Positions 54,669 through 62,982 of a stretch of 64,000 nt of DNA are shown in pieces. Under the pieces are notes generated by a model, which saw only the letters and a list, made by a program, of their open reading frames with translations, was not told where the DNA came from and did no database searches. This stretch comes from Paenibacillus sp. Soil750. GTDB taxonomy: Bacteria > Bacillota > Bacilli > Paenibacillales > NBRC-103111. The translations under genes and the position numbers were made by a program. The first letter of the stretch is position 1. Each line of letters starts with the position of its first letter. Location: assembly GCF_001428045.1 (NCBI RefSeq), contig NZ_LMSD01000009.1:62001-126000 (forward strand), written 5' to 3'.

Positions 54669-55775
54669 ATGACACACGTGTTGAAGTTTGATTTCGGGGT
54701 CGGGAACCCGGAGTCAGGTTACACCAAGATTACTCCGGCAGCCGAGTATGAGAAATCAGTTGGATATGGATTTAGTAATGTGAAAAATGTTCATGCCAAG
54801 GATCGAGACGAGCCTAGCGCATTACGCAGAGATTTCTGCATTCCGTTGGATACTTCGTTTCTGGTGGATGTTCCTGACGGGACCTATCGCGTTTCGATCC
54901 TGTTAGGTGATGAAATCGCTGAAACGGAAACGACGATCACTACAGGTGAAGGAAGACTTGTGCTTCATAAGCAACGCACTTCTGCGGGGCATTTTGTCCG
55001 TTCGAGCTTCTCCGTATGGGTGACAGGTTCACAGCTAAAGCTTACGTTCACGGGCAGAGCACCGCGCATTAATGCGTTGGAAATCGAGCCTGTGCCTGCA
55101 GCTTGTACACTGTTTCTCGCAGGAGACTCCACCGTGACCGATCAGCCGACAGACGGGTATCCGTACTCGGGCTGGGGACAAATGCTTCCACTATTCGTCA
55201 AAGCAGATGCGGCAGTAGCCAATTATGCTTTGTCGGGTCGGAGCTCCTTGAGTTTTATAGGCGAAGGGGTATTGGATACCATTTGGAGCAAAATCAAGCC
55301 CCACGATTACTTGCTCATCCAATTCGGTCATAATGACCAGAAACCGGATGAAGCGCGGTTTACGGAGCCATTTTCCACCTACAAGGAAACGCTGAAAATC
55401 TATATCGACGGCGCTCGGCAGCGAGGCGCATATCCGATTCTGATCACGTCTGTGCAACGACGTTTTTTCGAGGAAGACGGTACGCTGCGTGATACGCACG
55501 GCGACTATCTGGTTGCGATGCGCGAGTTAGCTGCGGCGGAAGAAGTGCCCTTAATCGATCTTGCGGCAAGCAGCAAGGCGTTGTTTGAAGCGTTAGGGAC
55601 TGAGGGGACGAAGCGATTATTCATGTGGCTTGCGCCAGGTGAGTTCATGAATTTCCCGGATGGCGTGGAAGACAACACGCATTTCCAGCAGTTGGGCGGG
55701 ATTGAAGTTGCGAAGCTGGTTCATGCCGGCTTGAAGGATTTAAAGCTACAGCCGCTTAGCTTGTATTTGCGGTAA
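54669..55775 (+). CDS. Rhamnogalacturonan acetylesterase (SGNH hydrolase, RhgT/YesT-like)
   Basis: An SGNH-fold esterase that should remove acetyl groups from RG-I galacturonate. A domain of about 140 residues of galactose-binding-like sandwich (VLKFDFGVGNPESGYTKI) precedes the catalytic part. All four blocks are visible: LAGDSTVTDQ (Ser nucleophile), NYALSGRSS (Gly), LIQFGHNDQKP (Asn) and EDNTHFQQLGG (Asp-His). There is no signal peptide, so it is cytoplasmic. It lies 18 bases after the propeller gene and closes the RG-I operon. Confidence 0.9.
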   Translation: MTHVLKFDFGVGNPESGYTKITPAAEYEKSVGYGFSNVKNVHAKDRDEPSALRRDFCIPLDTSFLVDVPDGTYRVSILLGDEIAETETTITTGEGRLVLHKQRTSAGHFVRSSFSVWVTGSQLKLTFTGRAPRINALEIEPVPAACTLFLAGDSTVTDQPTDGYPYSGWGQMLPLFVKADAAVANYALSGRSSLSFIGEGVLDTIWSKIKPHDYLLIQFGHNDQKPDEARFTEPFSTYKETLKIYIDGARQRGAYPILITSVQRRFFEEDGTLRDTHGDYLVAMRELAAAEEVPLIDLAASSKALFEALGTEGTKRLFMWLAPGEFMNFPDGVEDNTHFQQLGGIEVAKLVHAGLKDLKLQPLSLYLR

Positions 55776-55798
55776 TGCAGGTGGGCACTGTTGCGTGG

Positions 55799-55840
55799 AA
55801 AAGGAGCTAAGCGTGTTTTGCGCTTAGCTCCTTTTTTTGT
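55799..55840 (+). terminator. Strong terminator of the RG-I operon
   Basis: A perfect 13-base stem AAGGAGCTAAGCG/CGCTTAGCTCCTT is followed by a run of T. Confidence 0.92.
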
Positions 55841-56225
55841 GCGAATTTGTGGCTGCGGCGAGAAGCTGCAAACCACCATCCTCCCGCACTGTAGCGGTGA
55901 AAAACACGCTACAGCGGCGATAAGCGCACGAATCGCGGTTCCCCGCGCTGTAACGGTGAAAAACATTTTAAGCAAGTAGCCTGAATTAAGATGAATTAGT
56001 GCAAAAATACAACCTTTTGGACCAAAAAGCTCCAAAATGAGCCAAACCTCCAGAAATTGTTGCCTATTCGCAAGCATTTTCAGCTAGCTAAGTTACTTCG
56101 AGTCAAAAGGATGCTCTTTTGCATTTTTGAAGCTCCACAGCTGACTCCACAACCTAAACAAGCAACGTTGGAGGTGTATCTTCCAGGTGAATCGTACGTA
56201 GTTGCTACGATTTCTTGTAGCTCTT
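55841..56225. repeat. Non-coding region with short repeats
   Basis: CTGTAGCGGTGAAAAACA (about 55889) and CTGTAACGGTGAAAAACA (about 55951) are near-identical direct repeats; the first forms a hairpin with the adjacent CGCTACAG. Further on, TGCAAAAATACAACCTTTT (about 56001) is imperfectly inverted at AAAAGGATGCTCTTTTGCA (about 56106). No gene is seen. Confidence 0.5.
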
Positions 56226-56280
56226 CAAAAAAAAAAAGGCCCCCGCCCGCCACTTCCATGGCTTTTGGGAGACCCTCTTT
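56226..56280 (-). terminator. Terminator of the SLH protein gene
   Basis: On the minus strand a GC-rich hairpin (GGTCTCCC pairing with GGCGGGGGCC) is followed by eleven T, directly after the stop codon region. Confidence 0.8.
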
Positions 56281-56287
56281 TCTTTGA

Positions 56288-58453
56288 CTACTGAATGTTG
56301 ATGCTCGTAATCAACGCACCTGTGCCTTGCAGCGTTATGGCGTGATTTGACACCAAATTTGACATGTTGCCAGTAATACTTACGGATGAGGACACGTTGT
56401 AAGTCGTTGTTACGTTGCTTCCATTGGATCCTGTTTGGTTGATAGTGATTGTAGCGATTTTACCTTGATTCGTAAAGGTTACACTGTTAAAAGTTCCAGA
56501 CACACTAAAGTTCTGAGTGTTACCGTTAGTGAGCTGTGTGACTTCCGCATAGATGGCTGAATTATTGTAGGAGCGGATTTTGACAATATCACCTGGTTGC
56601 AACGCTGAACCGCTGACCTGAGTACCGCTGCGATAGATGAAAGCTTTGTCGTTCAGATTAATCGCTTGTGCCTGATTGCCACTTACAAGAACGATAAGAT
56701 TGTTCGTAGCTGAAATGATCGTACCAGTGAGTTGGGCAATAGTTGGCTGTGTAACCGAGGTGCCATCAGCACGCTGAAGGATTTCGGCATGCAGTACAAC
56801 GCCGTTATAGTAATGCACTTTAATGACTTGACCTGGCAGCAATACGCCGCTCGTCGTTTGAACACCATCGGAGTAGATAGAGGTGTTTGCGTGCAGCTGC
56901 AGGCTGTAAGATTGTCCGCCACTCGTGAGCGTGATTAAGTTGTTGTTGATCTGGCCAGAAATAGTTCCCGTCATCTCACCTGTCGTCGTTACCGGGGACA
57001 CACTTTTGGTTACTTCAATAACAGCAGCCGTATGATTATAGGCGTACGTTGTTAGGATATCGCCAACCTGAAGCGCTGAAAGAGTTGTAAATGCACCATT
57101 TTTGTAAACGATGGTATTACTGTTCAGTGAAACGCCTTGAAGCTCAGTAGACGTGGTTAGAAGTAACGTGTTATCGCTGATCGGATAAGTCATTGTGCCA
57201 GTAATCGTAGAAGCGAAATTCGTTGGCGTCCCGACGGTGCCCACAGATTGCGTTACTTCTACATAACTGATGCCATAGTTGTAGGAGCGCGTGCTTACAA
57301 TATCACCTACTTGCAAGCCTGCGGCCGTCGTTTGAGCGCCATTACGGAAGTAAAGAACATTACTATTCAAAGGAAGGGAAATCGTTTGCCCATTACTTAA
57401 AAGGGTGAGTGTATTGCCAGTTATCGCGGAAGTGACCATCCCCGTCTTGACACCAACGGCTTGAGTAGGTGTTGTCGGGTTGCCTCCGTTTGGCTGAGAG
57501 ACTTCGATATAAATGATGGAATTGTCATTGGAACGAATCTTCAGGACGTCCCCTATTTGCAAGGCGGAAGGACTGACTTTGGCACCATTTCGATAAATAA
57601 ACACATCGGGATTTAATGTCAAATTGATGTTCTGGCCGTTCGTTCGGACGGTTAGTACATTACCACTGACTGGCGCCACGACAGTTCCTGTCACGAGTCC
57701 GTCAATGCTGCCCGGCAATTGATTGCCTGCGCGATCCAATAAGGCTGCAATTTGTGCACGAGTTACGAGTTGTTTAGGGCGGAATGTATTATCCTCAAAT
57801 CCGTTCACGAGACCTTTGTCTACGGCGACCTTAACGTAACCCACCGAACCTGCAGGTACACTAGATGAGTCGGAGAAAGGGAGTCTTGCATTCATGTTGG
57901 CTTCAGCTTCGTCTTGAAGCTTCAAAGCTTTCACGAGGAGCGTGGTGGCCCAGAGGCGATCAGCTGGTTGATTCGGGTTGACGTTCGTATCTGATTCGGC
58001 GAAAAGATCGTTCTCCAATGCGACTGCTACATAACCGACGGCCCACGAAGGCACACTCGCTGCATCATTGAAATTCAATTTGGTGGCTTTTTCTGCATCG
58101 GATTCAGCTTGATCTCGGAGTCCCATTAACCGAACAGCTGCCGTAATGGCCTCGATCCGTGTGACCGTTTCTTGTGGTTTAAAGGTACCATCGGGATACC
58201 CATCGAAAATACGTCTAGAGACTAGACTCATAATGTAGCTTAAAGCCCATTCGAATTCTTTGCCCTTGATGTCTTTGAAGTCAAATTTGATGGCTGCTTG
58301 TGGGCGTTTATCAAAAATTTGGCGCGCGTTGTTGTTACGATCATCATCCTTGTGGTCCCGACCATTCTGAGCGAAAGCAGTTGTGCCAGTCGTCATTACA
58401 AGTGTGAGGGCTAGAGTGGGGATAAGCAGTTTTTTCATTCGCGAATGCTTCAT
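56288..58453 (-). CDS. Secreted SLH-domain surface protein with five tandem repeats
   Basis: A 721-residue exported protein. The signal peptide ends near TTAFAQ. Three SLH domains (residues about 55-250) contain IFDGYPDGTFKPQETVTR, LFAESDTNVNPNQPADR and VNGFEDNTFRPKQLVTR and anchor the protein to pyruvylated cell-wall polymer. Five repeats of about 75 residues follow. Each has the plan TGT...I/V..N.LTL...GQ...L.LN...IYRNGA.....ALQ.GD...IRSYN..I.YVEV. The last 80 residues form a different Thr/Ser/Asn-rich domain. The function beyond cell-surface attachment is unknown. Confidence 0.9.
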   Translation of the reverse strand: MKHSRMKKLLIPTLALTLVMTTGTTAFAQNGRDHKDDDRNNNARQIFDKRPQAAIKFDFKDIKGKEFEWALSYIMSLVSRRIFDGYPDGTFKPQETVTRIEAITAAVRLMGLRDQAESDAEKATKLNFNDAASVPSWAVGYVAVALENDLFAESDTNVNPNQPADRLWATTLLVKALKLQDEAEANMNARLPFSDSSSVPAGSVGYVKVAVDKGLVNGFEDNTFRPKQLVTRAQIAALLDRAGNQLPGSIDGLVTGTVVAPVSGNVLTVRTNGQNINLTLNPDVFIYRNGAKVSPSALQIGDVLKIRSNDNSIIYIEVSQPNGGNPTTPTQAVGVKTGMVTSAITGNTLTLLSNGQTISLPLNSNVLYFRNGAQTTAAGLQVGDIVSTRSYNYGISYVEVTQSVGTVGTPTNFASTITGTMTYPISDNTLLLTTSTELQGVSLNSNTIVYKNGAFTTLSALQVGDILTTYAYNHTAAVIEVTKSVSPVTTTGEMTGTISGQINNNLITLTSGGQSYSLQLHANTSIYSDGVQTTSGVLLPGQVIKVHYYNGVVLHAEILQRADGTSVTQPTIAQLTGTIISATNNLIVLVSGNQAQAINLNDKAFIYRSGTQVSGSALQPGDIVKIRSYNNSAIYAEVTQLTNGNTQNFSVSGTFNSVTFTNQGKIATITINQTGSNGSNVTTTYNVSSSVSITGNMSNLVSNHAITLQGTGALITSINIQ
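56516..57706 (-). repeat. Five tandem protein-coding repeats inside the SLH gene
   Basis: Five units of roughly 220-240 bases encode the repeated domain of the SLH protein. They are clearly related at protein level (NGAK/NGAQ/NGAF, LQVGDI, YNxxI.Y.EVTQ) but divergent at DNA level, so they are old duplications rather than a recent expansion. Confidence 0.75.
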
Positions 58454-58980
58454 CTTTTTCTTCTCTCCTTAATAAAATAAATGAGTAGAAATTGCGATTG
58501 TGCGGAGCGTGTCTGAGTTGATCAATCTTACTTCACAGTATTCGGGAATAGATGGGTTTTTCTGGGTGTTGATTTGTAAAAAAAGGAAAAAAGCATCGAC
58601 TCGCGTGTTTGGGGAAAAGGGGAGTTTGATATCGGGATGCTATGCTTATCCACTCTTATCGAACTTGTAGGAGAGCTTGCCACCATAGCTCCACCACGAA
58701 GCTCAACCAGTTTCTATCACTGAATATCATTAGCTTGGTTGCGCTTTCGCGATTTAGAGGCTATTTCTTGGTGGATTTTCAAAGATTCCGCTGCATTCTT
58801 CGGTCTTATTTTCAAAAAAAAGTAATATATTTTTCTTAAAACAATCCGAATTGAGAAGGAAAATAAAGCTGAATGAAGTAAGTAATAGAAGGTAAATATT
58901 TCAGGCTAATTGCTTGTTGCCCACTGATCTCTCACCCGTCAGTAATCCTAGCATAGTATGTAGGAAGGTGGTGATGAAAA
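58454..58980. other. Intergenic region, no gene seen
   Basis: This AT-rich stretch contains the divergent leaders of the SLH gene and the small membrane protein gene. A 65-codon frame at 58642-58839 lacks a ribosome site and a plausible composition and is not called. Homopurine runs such as AAAAAAAGGAAAAAAG near 58579 are present. Confidence 0.5.
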
Positions 58981-59271
58981 GTGACAAATACAATTGAGGG
59001 CTGGATAATTTACACGATTTGGGGCATTTTTGGCTTTATGTTGATTGATTTTCTTATTGCGTTCTTCAAATCCTTCTGGGTTGGCTCCTTTGGACCTACA
59101 GTCGTGCTAGGTTATTTGAAAGATGTCCTATACTATGTGCTGCCACTGACGGTTCTATTATCTATGATTTCTTTCGATCCAACCGGGTGGATTGTGGTGA
59201 TTTTTTATTTCATTTGCGGTCTTGCTGTGATGGCCAAGTACGTGATCGATATCATTAAAAAATTCCGATAA
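58981..59271 (+). CDS. Small membrane protein, unknown
   Basis: A 96-residue protein with three hydrophobic helices (WIIYTIWGIFGFMLIDFLIAFF, VLYYVLPLTVLLSMISF, WIVVIFYFICGLAVMAKYVI) and a short charged end DIIKKFR. The start is a GTG at 58981 with GGAAGGTGG upstream; the nearby ATG at 58974 stops after seven codons. I do not recognise the family. It lies about 90 bases before the FtsH-like protease gene, and a terminator stands between them, so a partnership is possible but unproven. Confidence 0.7.
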   Translation: MTNTIEGWIIYTIWGIFGFMLIDFLIAFFKSFWVGSFGPTVVLGYLKDVLYYVLPLTVLLSMISFDPTGWIVVIFYFICGLAVMAKYVIDIIKKFR

Positions 59272-59280
59272 TCGTTGCTG

Positions 59281-59320
59281 TGGCCCTGCTTCTTGCGGGG
59301 CCAAGAATTTTGTTTTTTTC
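59281..59320 (+). terminator. Rho-independent terminator
   Basis: A TGGCCC/GGGCCA stem with inner GC/GC pairing is followed by a T-rich tail. Confidence 0.8.
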
Positions 59321-59361
59321 ATAGGGATATTCAAACTTAATCATATGAAGGAAGTGTAGCC

Positions 59362-61092
59362 ATGAGGAGATATCAATGGATTAGATGGCGAAAGTTCATC
59401 CTCTGGCTAGCAGCCATCGTGTTGTTTGGCGGGCTGTTATGGGCAGGTGGGCCGACCGCTTGGGGAATAGCGATAAGTATTGCGACTTTATTGATGCAAC
59501 TCGTTTTCGCTATGGCCTTTATGATCATTCAATTTGTTGCGCTGTTCTGGTTCCTGGCTCGAGGACGAACGTACTGGATTCTGCCTGGAGAGACCGGATC
59601 GACATGGGATGATTATCGTGGAAACCCTGAAATTGTGGAAAATGCGAAACGGATTGTGACCCTACTTAAAGGTGTCAAAGAGTTCAAGGAAATGGGCGGC
59701 GAAGCGATTCGCGGATTATTGCTTTGTGGACCGCCAGGTACTGGGAAGTCATACTTAGCACAGGTTATTGCAAATGAAGCACAAGTTCCTTTTGCCTATG
59801 CGTCTGCACCAAGTTTTCAGAATATGTTCTTCGGTGTAGGTAACCTCAAGGTGATGGGGATTTACAAAAAAGCTCGCAAGCTTGCACGCGTCTACGGTGC
59901 TTGTATCATCTTTATTGATGAGATTGATGCGATCGGGATGAGCCGACAAGGCGGCGGTGCTGGCGGTGGGATGATGGGCATGATGGGGATGGGCGGCGGT
60001 TCAGGTCTTCTGAACGAGTTGCTCCTGCAAATGGACCCACCGAATATTGATACCTCCAAAATTGTAAAGATGCTGCGCTCTCTAGGACTACGCCGTAAAA
60101 AGGCAGAACGTCCGCCCGTGCTTACGGTAGCTGCTACCAACTTGCCTGATGTGCTTGATTCAGCCTTGCTCAGGCCGGGTCGTTTCGATCGACAACTCTG
60201 GGTGGATGTCCCGGATTATGACGGTCGGGTTGATATTTTCCAATACTATCTGAAAAAGGTCAAGCTGGACGAAACACTAACCGCGGAAAAAGCAGGTCTA
60301 GATTCCATTGGTTACAGCCCAGCTCAAATTAAGCATATCGTCAATGAAGCTGTTGTTATCGCACATCAACGTGGTGCACAGGCGGCGAGCTATGAAGACT
60401 TCCGAGCAGCTATGGAAACCTATGAGTGGGGGCTCAAACAACCGCTGCGCTCAATGCGCGATGATGAGAAGCGGAATGTTGCTTATCACGAAGCGGGGCA
60501 TGCGGTAGCACAATTTCTTTTAAAGCCTCATGAACGTGTATGGAAAGTGACGATTGTTAGGCGTGGCGGTGCTCTTGGACTTTCGGCTACCAAAGAGACA
60601 CATGAGCGATATAACCGTAGCGACTCTGAGATGTTGGCAGAGATTCAGGTTTGTCTGGCTGCCCGTGCGGTTGAAGATGAATTCTTGCACAAGAAATTAA
60701 ACGGCGTAACGTCAGATTTACAGCATGCGACCCAAATTGCAGGTGCGTATCTCGGGATGCTGGGGATGGGCGATGAACTATTCAGCTTCTTAGCGGTCGG
60801 TTCGCGCGCGGATGGACTTAAAGCACTTCGACCACAAATTAATGAGCTGCTCAAAGAGCAAATGCTCGAGGTCAAGAAGCTTGTAAACGAATATACGGAA
60901 TTCGTCCACAAGATTGCGGAAGAGCTGCTGAAACGTGAAGATTTGACAGGTGATGAAATTGAAGAGATCTTTACTGAGCTGTATGGCGACTCGCGTCCTA
61001 GGGCAATTGAGGTGAAGCCTCTGCAAAAGCTTACGCTTGAAAAATCACTTATCGTCATTGACGATATGGAAGAAGATCTCAAGGATTCATAA
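59362..61092 (+). CDS. FtsH-like membrane AAA+ metalloprotease, divergent
   Basis: A 576-residue protein with two N-terminal membrane helices (about 10-30 and 35-65), an AAA+ domain and a zinc protease domain. Walker A GPPGTGKS is at 123-130, with a pore loop MFFGVG, Walker B IIFIDEIDA and the second region of homology ATNLPDVLDSALLRPGRFDR. The zinc site is HEAGH (His376, Glu377, His380), with the third ligand in TSDLQHATQIA. Unlike standard FtsH it has a Gly/Met-rich loop (about 195-213) and about 20 extra residues (KIVKMLRSLGLRRKKAERPP) before the second region of homology. The helices are also not separated by the usual large external domain. It is probably a second, specialised FtsH paralogue. 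Confidence 0.88.
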   Translation: MRRYQWIRWRKFILWLAAIVLFGGLLWAGGPTAWGIAISIATLLMQLVFAMAFMIIQFVALFWFLARGRTYWILPGETGSTWDDYRGNPEIVENAKRIVTLLKGVKEFKEMGGEAIRGLLLCGPPGTGKSYLAQVIANEAQVPFAYASAPSFQNMFFGVGNLKVMGIYKKARKLARVYGACIIFIDEIDAIGMSRQGGGAGGGMMGMMGMGGGSGLLNELLLQMDPPNIDTSKIVKMLRSLGLRRKKAERPPVLTVAATNLPDVLDSALLRPGRFDRQLWVDVPDYDGRVDIFQYYLKKVKLDETLTAEKAGLDSIGYSPAQIKHIVNEAVVIAHQRGAQAASYEDFRAAMETYEWGLKQPLRSMRDDEKRNVAYHEAGHAVAQFLLKPHERVWKVTIVRRGGALGLSATKETHERYNRSDSEMLAEIQVCLAARAVEDEFLHKKLNGVTSDLQHATQIAGAYLGMLGMGDELFSFLAVGSRADGLKALRPQINELLKEQMLEVKKLVNEYTEFVHKIAEELLKREDLTGDEIEEIFTELYGDSRPRAIEVKPLQKLTLEKSLIVIDDMEEDLKDS

Positions 61093-61118
61093 TCGGATGG
61101 ACATTCCATTCGTTGGAT

Positions 61119-61162
61119 TGCCTCCTTTTTGGCTATAGTGGTCAGAAGGAGGCCATTTTTTT
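61119..61162 (+). terminator. Rho-independent terminator
   Basis: A GCCTCCTT/AAGGAGGC stem is followed by seven T, after the protease gene. Confidence 0.88.
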
Positions 61163-61220
61163 GGCAAAAGATCGATTAAGACTAGCAAGAGAAGAGACAG
61201 AATCAAAGGAGAACTCGATC

Positions 61221-62882
61221 ATGAACTATGACGCTATTGTGGTTGGAGCAGGACTCGCAGGTTTAGTGGCAACGGTAGAGATTGCGGATTCTGGCAAAAG
61301 GGTGCTGCTCTTGGACCAAGAACCAGAGGCATCCTTTGGTGGACAAGCCTGGTGGTCATTCGGCGGCTTATTTCTGGTTAATTCCCCTGAGCAGCGTAGG
61401 GTAGGAATTAAAGATTCACAAGAACTAGCTTGGCAGGACTGGCAGGGATCAGCTGGTTTTGATCGTGAAGACGACGAGGATTACTGGGGCCGCAAGTGGG
61501 CGGAGGCTTATGTCGAGTTCGCTTCAGGTGAAAAAAGGGAATGGCTGCATGCCTTGGGGATCCGCTTCTTCCCAGTTGTCGGCTGGGCCGAACGCGGAGG
61601 TTATTTGGCTGAGGGGCATGGCAACTCTGTACCTCGTTTTCACATCGTTTGGGGAACAGGACCAGGCATCGTTGAGCCATTTGAGAAGAGAGTCAGGGCG
61701 CACATGGCTAATGGACTCGTTGTGTACCAACCGCGTCATCGCGTAAACGAGCTTATTCAGAGCGGCGGTGCCATCACGGGGGTCAGGGGTTCCGTGCTTG
61801 TGGCTAGCACGGCGGCTCGCGGTGAAGCAAGCTCGCGTGAGGTGATTAGTGAATTCGAATACCATGCGCAAGCGGTGATTGTCAGCAGCGGCGGAATTGG
61901 CGCTAATCACGAATTAGTCCGCCAATATTGGCCGAGTCGGCTTGGTGAAGCACCCAAGCGGATGCTCTCTGGTGTGCCTGCACATGTCGATGGCCGCATG
62001 CTAGCCATTACGGAGCAATCCGGAGGTCGAATTGTGAATCGCGACCGGATGTGGCACTACACGGAAGGGATCAAGAATTGGAATCCCGTGTGGCATAATC
62101 ATGGTATTCGTATTCTTCCGGGGCCATCCTCACTCTGGTTAGATGCGCGTGGTCAGCGTTTTCCAGCCCCTAACTTCCCGGGGTTTGATACATTAGGCAC
62201 GTTAGAGACGATCCAAAAGTCTGGCTACGACTATTCATGGTTTATTTTGACCCAGAAAATCATTGAAAAAGAATTCGCTTTGTCAGGCTCCGAACAGAAT
62301 CCCGATTTAACAGGGAAAAGCATCCGTAAAGTGTTGTCTAGAGCATTGCCAGGAGCGATGGCTCCGGTGCAATCTTTTATGGATAAGGGAGAGGATTTCG
62401 TCGTTTCTCCGACATTGGCTGAGCTGGTCGCTGGGATGAATGCGTTGACGGAGGAGAAATTGCTTGATTTTGATCATATTGAACGGCAAATCAAGGCGAG
62501 AGATCGGGAGATTGCGCATCCATTTACCAAAGATTTACAAATAACAGCCATTCGAGGTGCGCGTAATTATATCGGGGATAAATTAATTCGTGTTGCGAAG
62601 CCGCATCGTCTACTAGACCCAGCTAATGGACCGCTTATCGCTGTGCGATTGAATATCGTTAGTCGTAAAACGTTAGGCGGATTACAAACGGACTTATCTG
62701 GTCGTGTGCTGAATCAGGCGGGAGAGGCGATTCCAGGACTTTATGCTGCTGGTGAGGCAAGCGGTTTCGGAGGTGGGGGTCTTCACGGGAATCGTGCGCT
62801 GGAGGGGACGTTCCTCGGAGGATGCTTATTTACTGGACGAGTAGCGGGACGAGCTGTTGCGAAAGAACTAAATAAGCTGTAG
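61221..62882 (+). CDS. FAD-dependent dehydrogenase (3-ketosteroid dehydrogenase/fumarate reductase type)
   Basis: A 553-residue flavoprotein. The N-terminal dinucleotide fold reads YDAIVVGAGLAGLVATVEIADSGKRVLLLDQE. The flavin contacts GGQAWWSFGGLFLVNSPEQRR, VIVSSGGIGAN and the C-terminal GLYAAGEASGFGGGGLHGNRALEGTFLGGC are typical of FAD-binding dehydrogenases annotated as KsdD-like. The natural substrate is unknown; steroid activity is not implied. ATG 61221 follows AAAGGAGA. A longer frame from 61113 would run through the preceding terminator and is rejected. It appears to be a single-gene unit. Confidence 0.87.
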   Translation: MNYDAIVVGAGLAGLVATVEIADSGKRVLLLDQEPEASFGGQAWWSFGGLFLVNSPEQRRVGIKDSQELAWQDWQGSAGFDREDDEDYWGRKWAEAYVEFASGEKREWLHALGIRFFPVVGWAERGGYLAEGHGNSVPRFHIVWGTGPGIVEPFEKRVRAHMANGLVVYQPRHRVNELIQSGGAITGVRGSVLVASTAARGEASSREVISEFEYHAQAVIVSSGGIGANHELVRQYWPSRLGEAPKRMLSGVPAHVDGRMLAITEQSGGRIVNRDRMWHYTEGIKNWNPVWHNHGIRILPGPSSLWLDARGQRFPAPNFPGFDTLGTLETIQKSGYDYSWFILTQKIIEKEFALSGSEQNPDLTGKSIRKVLSRALPGAMAPVQSFMDKGEDFVVSPTLAELVAGMNALTEEKLLDFDHIERQIKARDREIAHPFTKDLQITAIRGARNYIGDKLIRVAKPHRLLDPANGPLIAVRLNIVSRKTLGGLQTDLSGRVLNQAGEAIPGLYAAGEASGFGGGGLHGNRALEGTFLGGCLFTGRVAGRAVAKELNKL

Positions 62883-62893
62883 CAATGTGAAAG

Positions 62894-62935
62894 AATCCTT
62901 CACCGCCACCCAAGTGGAAGTGAAGGATTTTGTTA
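62894..62935. terminator. Terminator between convergent genes
   Basis: A perfect ten-base stem AATCCTTCAC/GTGAAGGATT lies between the convergent dehydrogenase and Ger(x)C genes, with T on the plus side. Confidence 0.75.
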
Positions 62936-62982
62936 ATTGATAGATAGATTGATTCATTGTAACGTGTTCTTTTGAACGCTGC

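Noticed and set aside
58642..58839. 65-codon frame upstream of the small membrane protein
   Set aside because: No ribosome binding site, atypical composition and no recognisable feature.
61113..61220. 36-residue N-terminal extension of the FAD dehydrogenase
   Set aside because: It overlaps the hairpin of the preceding terminator; the ATG at 61221 has AAAGGAGA and opens directly on the flavin-binding fold.
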